Both the position numbers and the translations under genes were made by a program. This document shows positions 59,525 through 64,000 of a DNA stretch of 64,000 nt, in pieces. Where the stretch lies: assembly GCF_003386665.1 (NCBI RefSeq), contig NZ_QTUB01000001.1, forward strand, positions 3,038,001 to 3,102,000, given 5' to 3'. Source of the stretch: Xenorhabdus cabanillasii (GTDB lineage Bacteria; Pseudomonadota; Gammaproteobacteria; Enterobacterales; Enterobacteriaceae). Within the stretch, counting starts at the first letter, position 1, and each line of letters opens with the position of its first letter. The notes beneath the pieces were generated by a model. The model was given only the letters and a program-made list of their open reading frames with translations. It ran no database searches and had not been told where the DNA came from.

Positions 59525-59917
59525 TCAGGCCGCTGAAATAAGCACTTTTGTCTGGCTAGGGGTAATGCGGGCACCTACGGCATTTGTTGAATTCTGCATA
59601 GTGAGACTTGTCAGCCGCGTTACCGGTGAGCCTTTGATCAAGACGGAGTTGGCCCCTAATGTATGTCGGGCTGGCCCCATCACTGTTCCGGAAGCCACTC
59701 CCATATTAACTCCGGCGTTATCACCTGTTGTCATGGGAAAGTTTGTCGCTATGTTATGTACAGGAGAACCTGCAAATAAGATGTTCATGGCATTAGTGAT
59801 GCCGGTAGGCCCTTGTGCCATATTGGGATAAGGCACGGGTACAGGAAAGGGGCTTGGGGTCAGGCAAACATCAGGTACTGCCAAATCCATTCCACCACTT
59901 TGAGTATTAGCAAACAT
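59525..59917 (-). CDS. PAAR-like DUF4150 spike-tip protein
   Basis: This is a 130-aa protein of the DUF4150 (PAAR-like) family. It opens MFANTQSGGMDLAVPDVCLT and has the Pro-rich segment PSPFPVPVPYPNMAQGPTGI characteristic of the family. Repeated Gly/Thr/Val beta strands end at ITPSQTKVLISA. PAAR-like proteins cap the VgrG spike, often with a toxin fused at the C-terminus. Here the protein stops at the end of the fold, so it carries no fused toxin. It has a very strong ribosome site (AAGGAGATATC). It lies between the DUF3540 gene and tssJ. Confidence 0.88.
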   Translation of the reverse strand: MFANTQSGGMDLAVPDVCLTPSPFPVPVPYPNMAQGPTGITNAMNILFAGSPVHNIATNFPMTTGDNAGVNMGVASGTVMGPARHTLGANSVLIKGSPVTRLTSLTMQNSTNAVGARITPSQTKVLISAA

Positions 59918-59926
59918 GATATCTCC

Positions 59927-60544
59927 TTAACCAATATGAATTTGTTCAGCATCTATTTTGGCGACAGCTTTTGCAGACATCATGGTGTTTTGGGCATGTA
60001 ATCGGATATAGCTTTCAGCCTGTATATCTAACTGGCCTGCCTGAACCTGTTCTGTCTGCGTGGTATGACGAAATAGCCGGTTGCTAAGCTGTGTTACTGT
60101 CTGCCAGACAGATTCAAATTTATTGCCAATCAGTTGGGTGATGGATACCCATGCAGACAGTGATTCACCACTGTATTGCATTTTGCTGATATGGCAGTTT
60201 CCAATGCTGGCAGCAATATTCAGTCCGTTGCTGTTTAAACTTAAATCTCCCTGAGAAGAGATAGCCAGATCACCGGGCACGCTGATTTCTGCCAGATATT
60301 GTTGTTCAGGTCGCTCTAATATGGCCAAAACCCACAGTTGACCATCAGCTGTCGTCACTAAAACGGTATCTCCCGGTTCAGGAGTCAACAGGCAACTGGC
60401 AGCACGCCGGCAGTGCCATCCCCGGTTGTTACTTTCCACCATTAAACTACCGTCCTGAAGGCGATTAACAACCTGACCTGCAACTTGTTGTAAAGGTCCG
60501 GTAGTAAGAGGGGGTGAAGAAAGCGCATAAGAAGGTTTTGACAT
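59927..60544 (-). CDS. DUF3540 family protein, T6SS-linked
   Basis: This is a protein of about 205 aa from MSKPSYAL, a start with GGGAG seven bases upstream. It resembles the DUF3540 family, small proteins found beside DUF2169 and DUF4150 genes in T6SS loci. The N-terminal half is a small barrel (QVVNRLQDGSLMVES, PGDTVLVTTADGQLWVLAIL). The C-terminal half has repeating beta-rich words (ISVPGDLAISSQGDLSLNSN; LDIQAESYIRLHAQNTMMSA), like the helical needle of VgrG/gp5. This suggests a spike-like or spike-binding structure. Its exact role is unknown. Confidence 0.75.
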   Translation of the reverse strand: MSKPSYALSSPPLTTGPLQQVAGQVVNRLQDGSLMVESNNRGWHCRRAASCLLTPEPGDTVLVTTADGQLWVLAILERPEQQYLAEISVPGDLAISSQGDLSLNSNGLNIAASIGNCHISKMQYSGESLSAWVSITQLIGNKFESVWQTVTQLSNRLFRHTTQTEQVQAGQLDIQAESYIRLHAQNTMMSAKAVAKIDAEQIHIG

Positions 60545-60558
60545 TTTGATTCTCCCAG

Positions 60559-61623
60559 TTAAATCTTGCGTTGCATACTCCACTCTTCGGCTGCAAACAG
60601 TTCAGGATCATTTTCCAGGATGCCACGACGGTCAGAAAACAGTGTTTCAGTCTGTTGGGCACGATGAAAAAGTGTTCTCATAAAGTGTGCTGTGCGAAAG
60701 TTACTATTGTTGACATTAGCGTAGGAAAGATCGGCATAAGACATATCACAGCCGGTAAATTGTGCATTCACTGCATGTACTTTGTGCATAATGGCCTGGA
60801 TTAATTTGCTTTGCCTGAAATCCGCAGATTCAAGGCAGGCACCAACAAAAATCGCCTGTTCAAACAGACTATTGCTGCAACATGCCTGGGTTAAATCTGC
60901 TTCAATAAATAAAGCCTGGGTTGCATTGACATTCGATAACATTGCACCTTGTAAAGTGGCACCCTTGAAATTGCAGTTAGTCAACCTTGCATAATTGAAA
61001 TTTGCTGCTTCAAGTTGACAGTCTGTGAACAGGCACTCTTTAAACTGTTGTTTCTGATAGTCCTGACCACGTAGATCACATTCAAAAAAAACAGTTTTAG
61101 TGTATTCATTGGCAGAAAAACCGGTTTCCCGTAAATCCAGCCGAAAAAAAGTGACCAGAAACAGTTGGTTATTTGTTAATTTTGCTTGATTAAGTGTTGA
61201 ATCAATAAATGTTACCCGCTCAAGATCACTATTGTTAAATTCCGCACATCGCAGTGAACTGGATATAAACTGAGTTTCATTTTGCTTATTTTCTGTAAAA
61301 CGTGCTTTCTGCAAAATACACTGGTTGAATACGCTGTTTATTATTTCACTTTTGTGGAATACAGTGCGGATCATATTGCATTGTTCAAAAGTACTCTGTT
61401 CGAGCAGGACTGAATCAAAAACGGCTTCTTCGAATTGGCATTCAGTAAAAACAGTTTCTTTCAGTTGAGCATGAGAGAAATCCGCACCGGAAAAATTGAC
61501 TTCTCTGAAAATCCCGCCAGATAAATCCTGTCGGGTGAGCGATATATTCTGCAAGCTGACTTTCTCAATTATCTCCCCTTGTCTGATTTTTGTTATCAGT
61601 TCACCTGTTGACAGCGAATTCAT
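60559..61623 (-). CDS. Pentapeptide-repeat protein, T6SS-linked
   Basis: This 354-aa protein is built almost wholly of A(D/N)LxX-type pentapeptides from about residue 25 to 340 (for example SGADFSHAQLKET, EAANFNYARLTNC and KGATLQGAMLSNV). This predicts a long right-handed quadrilateral beta helix. It has no signal peptide or membrane segment. Its ATG overlaps the stop of the DUF2169 gene by 4 bases, and the DUF3540 gene starts 14 bases after its stop, so it belongs to one translational unit with them. Pentapeptide proteins near T6SS spike genes are common, but their job is not settled: structural partner, cargo carrier or effector are all possible. Confidence 0.85.
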   Translation of the reverse strand: MNSLSTGELITKIRQGEIIEKVSLQNISLTRQDLSGGIFREVNFSGADFSHAQLKETVFTECQFEEAVFDSVLLEQSTFEQCNMIRTVFHKSEIINSVFNQCILQKARFTENKQNETQFISSSLRCAEFNNSDLERVTFIDSTLNQAKLTNNQLFLVTFFRLDLRETGFSANEYTKTVFFECDLRGQDYQKQQFKECLFTDCQLEAANFNYARLTNCNFKGATLQGAMLSNVNATQALFIEADLTQACCSNSLFEQAIFVGACLESADFRQSKLIQAIMHKVHAVNAQFTGCDMSYADLSYANVNNSNFRTAHFMRTLFHRAQQTETLFSDRRGILENDPELFAAEEWSMQRKI

Positions 61624-64000
61624 ATCACTCCCTTATCTCGTTTGGGTAAGGTTTTAGTTTGCTGTGTGTAGGTTCCTTCAAATAAGGTTGAGCCGTCAAC
61701 GATGGACTGGGACATATCGGCACGGAATAGATTGGTTGCCCGTAAATCCGTACCATTAAAACTACATTTTTGCATCAGAGCATTCATCAGGCTGGCATTG
61801 TTCAGCAAAGCCCCCCGAAAGTCTGTTCTGATGAATATGCTTTTTATCGTATTTAAATACTGCATATCGGCTGACTGGCAGTTAGCTTCACTCAGGTCAC
61901 AGTTGTTCAAAGTCGCAGAGTGAAATACTGACTGAACCAAAGGCATTTTGCGCAGATTGCACTCTGTTAAGGTAGCCTGACTGAAATCAGCCTGGTTAAG
62001 TTCGCTGTTCATCACAAAAGCACAAGTCAACAGATTAGCGGAGCGAAATCGGATCTTGTTTGCTTCAGTTTCTATCCAGGCACAGCTTTCGAGGAGTGCA
62101 TGGTCAAAAATGGCTTGTTCCAGTTTACACTTGAGAAAAGACACTTTATTCAGGTTTGCGAGATTGAATTTGAGTGCAGGTAATTCGAGTTCAGTAAAGG
62201 TACAATCTTTCCACCGGGAGTGCCGAAAATCACAATGGGTAATAAAAACCTGTTGCAGGAACAGATCTGTGAATGTTGCGCGGTTGAACCGGCAATGATC
62301 AAACAGCGCTTCCTGTAATTGTGTTTCTTTAAAGCTGGTGGCAGAAAAATCGCTCTGTTCACATTTAGCCAGTACTAAGTTGGCATTATCCAGTTTAACT
62401 CCGAACAGGGAAGCGTTGCAGATCTCTGTTCTGGCCAGCATAGCTTCACTGAAATCGGCTTCATCCAGTTGGCTGTTATTGAAACAGGCGCTTTCCAATA
62501 ATGCCTGGGAAAAATTGGCTCCGCGCAGATCCATGTTTGACAAGTCTGCTCCGGTAAAATCCATGCCACTGAAATTACCGCCTTGCTCCATGATCTTTTT
62601 CACCCGTTTACGGATAATTTGCGACAAACTGCCTGTCAGGCGTAAGGCAGGATTTTGTGATTGCACTGAAAAAAAATACGTATCACGTAGTGATTGTTCA
62701 ATTTGTGCTAATTTTTGGTCGTCAAACGCGATTTGCTGTTGTTGCTTGTGCAATATATCCCGCATTTTATAGAGATTTTCCGGTCCTCTGACTTGGTTTT
62801 CTGTCACTGATTGTTCAATATCAATACCCAGTTGTTTCGCTTTAGCAGCTATCTCCACTCGCTTTAGCTCTGCTTCGGCACGCTTTTGGGTAGCATCCTG
62901 CTCTATTTTCTCCACAAATTCTGGCAGTTCATCCAGTCTGGGGGGAACCGGAGGTGCAGATGTTGTGGGGGGAGCAGGAATGATAGTATCGATATCGTAA
63001 CCATATTCAGCTAAACGTTCTTTCTGTTGTTCACGGAGACGTTTTTCACGATTAAGCACATTTTCTTGTATTGGATTGTTTTCAGGTTGTTCCGTGTCTA
63101 TCCACGGGCCAATAATTTCTTCCGGGATGAGATCTTTTTCCCGGAAGCTATACAAAACGCCTTTTTCTTTATCCATACGTTGGTTGAGCACTTGCAGGTA
63201 ATGATCTTCCGCAAGGGGGTTATCATTCAATTCCAGTGCCGATACCATTTGTAATACATCCGCTGCGTCATCTTCATTAATCTGGGAACATCCATGCCAT
63301 ATCAGGATCATTTGCTCCAGATGAGGGAAGAACCATACTGTCGTCTGGCGCATGCCTATTTCTTCAAAAACCTCCTCATCAAGACGTAATCGTTTGATAA
63401 AGCAACGCGCATTCCACGCAGGCAAAATGCCTTCTTGTACTGGTTTTTCAGGATGCATATTCTCAATACGCCATGCAGCCTGAACCGGCAGGGCAGTTAT
63501 CTGATCCAGCCATTGATCCCTTGGGGCCGCATTAAATAGTCGCCAGTCAATATCATGGGCAAACCCCGGAAATTCATTTTCCAGCCACTCCTTGTCATAC
63601 TTTTTACCTATACGGGTAAAACGACGCGGCCATGTAAAATCCAGTGGACAAAAACTGGCAGGAATAGGGATATCCTCTGGTGATAACAATTGTTTGTGCA
63701 ATGTTTCGATATTGGGCAGAGGATGGATTTTTACGCCATTTTCCATCAATTCCGGCTTGAAACCGATACCGTGTGGGTTCTCTTCATAGCCTTCACCACC
63801 AAAAGCCCGGCTCCAGTCTAACCGCATGTGTTCAAATGCCTCCGATTTTGAGGGAGTATCACCAATCCAATAACGATCACCGAAAGCAACCAATGTTTTT
63901 TCCAATTGATCCACCTGAATACGTACTGTACAGGCTGTTTTATCGGCTTGGTGATGTGTATAGGCATAGCCTGTGGCCAGAAATTCAGCACAGGATTTAG
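61620..64000 (-). CDS. DUF2169 protein with pentapeptide-repeat C-terminus, 5' end outside window
   Basis: At least 792 codons are visible and the frame is open through base 64000, so the start is outside. The apparent start MDQLEK at 63914 is an internal GTG valine; upstream residues KSCAEFLATGYAYTHHQADK continue the same domain. The first 300 residues are a DUF2169 domain (VAFGDRYWIGDTPSKSEAFE, DWSRAFGGEGYEENPHGIGF). Then comes a charged coiled-coil linker (about 320-450 of the visible part) and a pentapeptide beta-helix (about 475-780). DUF2169 proteins are reported as adaptors that help load DUF4150-type effectors on the T6SS spike. A DUF4150 gene lies three genes downstream, which fits. 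Confidence 0.88.
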   Translation of the reverse strand, partial: KSCAEFLATGYAYTHHQADKTACTVRIQVDQLEKTLVAFGDRYWIGDTPSKSEAFEHMRLDWSRAFGGEGYEENPHGIGFKPELMENGVKIHPLPNIETLHKQLLSPEDIPIPASFCPLDFTWPRRFTRIGKKYDKEWLENEFPGFAHDIDWRLFNAAPRDQWLDQITALPVQAAWRIENMHPEKPVQEGILPAWNARCFIKRLRLDEEVFEEIGMRQTTVWFFPHLEQMILIWHGCSQINEDDAADVLQMVSALELNDNPLAEDHYLQVLNQRMDKEKGVLYSFREKDLIPEEIIGPWIDTEQPENNPIQENVLNREKRLREQQKERLAEYGYDIDTIIPAPPTTSAPPVPPRLDELPEFVEKIEQDATQKRAEAELKRVEIAAKAKQLGIDIEQSVTENQVRGPENLYKMRDILHKQQQQIAFDDQKLAQIEQSLRDTYFFSVQSQNPALRLTGSLSQIIRKRVKKIMEQGGNFSGMDFTGADLSNMDLRGANFSQALLESACFNNSQLDEADFSEAMLARTEICNASLFGVKLDNANLVLAKCEQSDFSATSFKETQLQEALFDHCRFNRATFTDLFLQQVFITHCDFRHSRWKDCTFTELELPALKFNLANLNKVSFLKCKLEQAIFDHALLESCAWIETEANKIRFRSANLLTCAFVMNSELNQADFSQATLTECNLRKMPLVQSVFHSATLNNCDLSEANCQSADMQYLNTIKSIFIRTDFRGALLNNASLMNALMQKCSFNGTDLRATNLFRADMSQSIVDGSTLFEGTYTQQTKTLPKRDKGVI

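Noticed and set aside
61620..63914. Full-length gene starting at MDQLEK (63914)
   Set aside because: The codon is GTG inside a DUF2169 domain, and the frame continues upstream without a stop to base 64000 with domain-like residues. The gene is cut by the window edge.
1..64000. CRISPR array, tRNA, rRNA or prophage
   Set aside because: I saw no regularly spaced repeats, no tRNA or rRNA sequence and no phage structural or integrase genes. The contractile-tail-like genes are T6SS components, shown by TssM, TssL, TssJ and ClpV.

Overview
The window looks like the chromosome of a gammaproteobacterium in the Morganellaceae, most like Photorhabdus or Xenorhabdus. The evidence is the fabI, sapABCDF, pspFABC, ycjXF and tyrR proteins, which read as close relatives of the E. 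coli ones. To these are added a yersiniabactin-type NRPS/PKS cluster and a type VI secretion (T6SS) operon, in moderately AT-rich DNA. I cannot fix the genus without a database search. There are no tRNA or rRNA genes, no CRISPR array and no recognisable insertion sequence.

Bases 1-25225 hold a siderophore-type cluster. On the minus strand one tightly overlapping operon runs fyuA-like TonB receptor, YbtX-like MFS transporter, two YbtP/YbtQ-like ABC exporter-fold proteins, irp2-like NRPS (HMWP2), then an irp1-like PKS/NRPS that runs off the left edge. A YbtA-like AraC regulator is divergent from the receptor, with a strong Fur box between them. The giant Irp1-like protein is not a plain HMWP1. 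Its PKS module has lost the SAM-binding core of the C-methyltransferase, and after the usual Cy-MT-PCP it carries an extra Cy-A module whose pocket residues read as cysteine-specific. This predicts a product closer to the piscibactin/photoxenobactin type than to yersiniabactin. Salicylate synthase, salicyl-AMP ligase, thiazolinyl reductase and the terminal thioesterase are not in the window and would be expected to the left.

Bases 25226-39368 are conserved chromosome: fabI (minus), the sapABCDF operon (minus), a RyhB small RNA with its own Fur box (plus) between sapA and pspF, pspF (minus) divergent from pspABC (plus, sigma-54 promoter), then ycjX, ycjF and tyrR (plus).

Bases 39420-64000 are a T6SS operon entirely on the minus strand. 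Read in the direction of transcription it is: DUF2169/pentapeptide protein (start outside the window), pentapeptide-repeat protein, DUF3540 protein, DUF4150 PAAR-like protein, tssJ, tssK, tssL (with OmpA domain), tssM, tssA, tssB, tssC, hcp, tagH (FHA), tssE, tssF, tssG, clpV (tssH) and a Ser/Thr kinase. VgrG, the PppA phosphatase, TagF and any obvious toxin/immunity pair are absent from the window. The stand-alone PAAR-like spike and the DUF2169 adaptor-type protein suggest that cargo genes lie to the right.

A short dispersed repeat with internal dyad symmetry occurs at least three times, always in accessory or junction DNA. Several strong hairpins mark transcription-unit ends: after the AraC gene/fabI, after tyrR, at the end of the T6SS operon, and directly after hcp.
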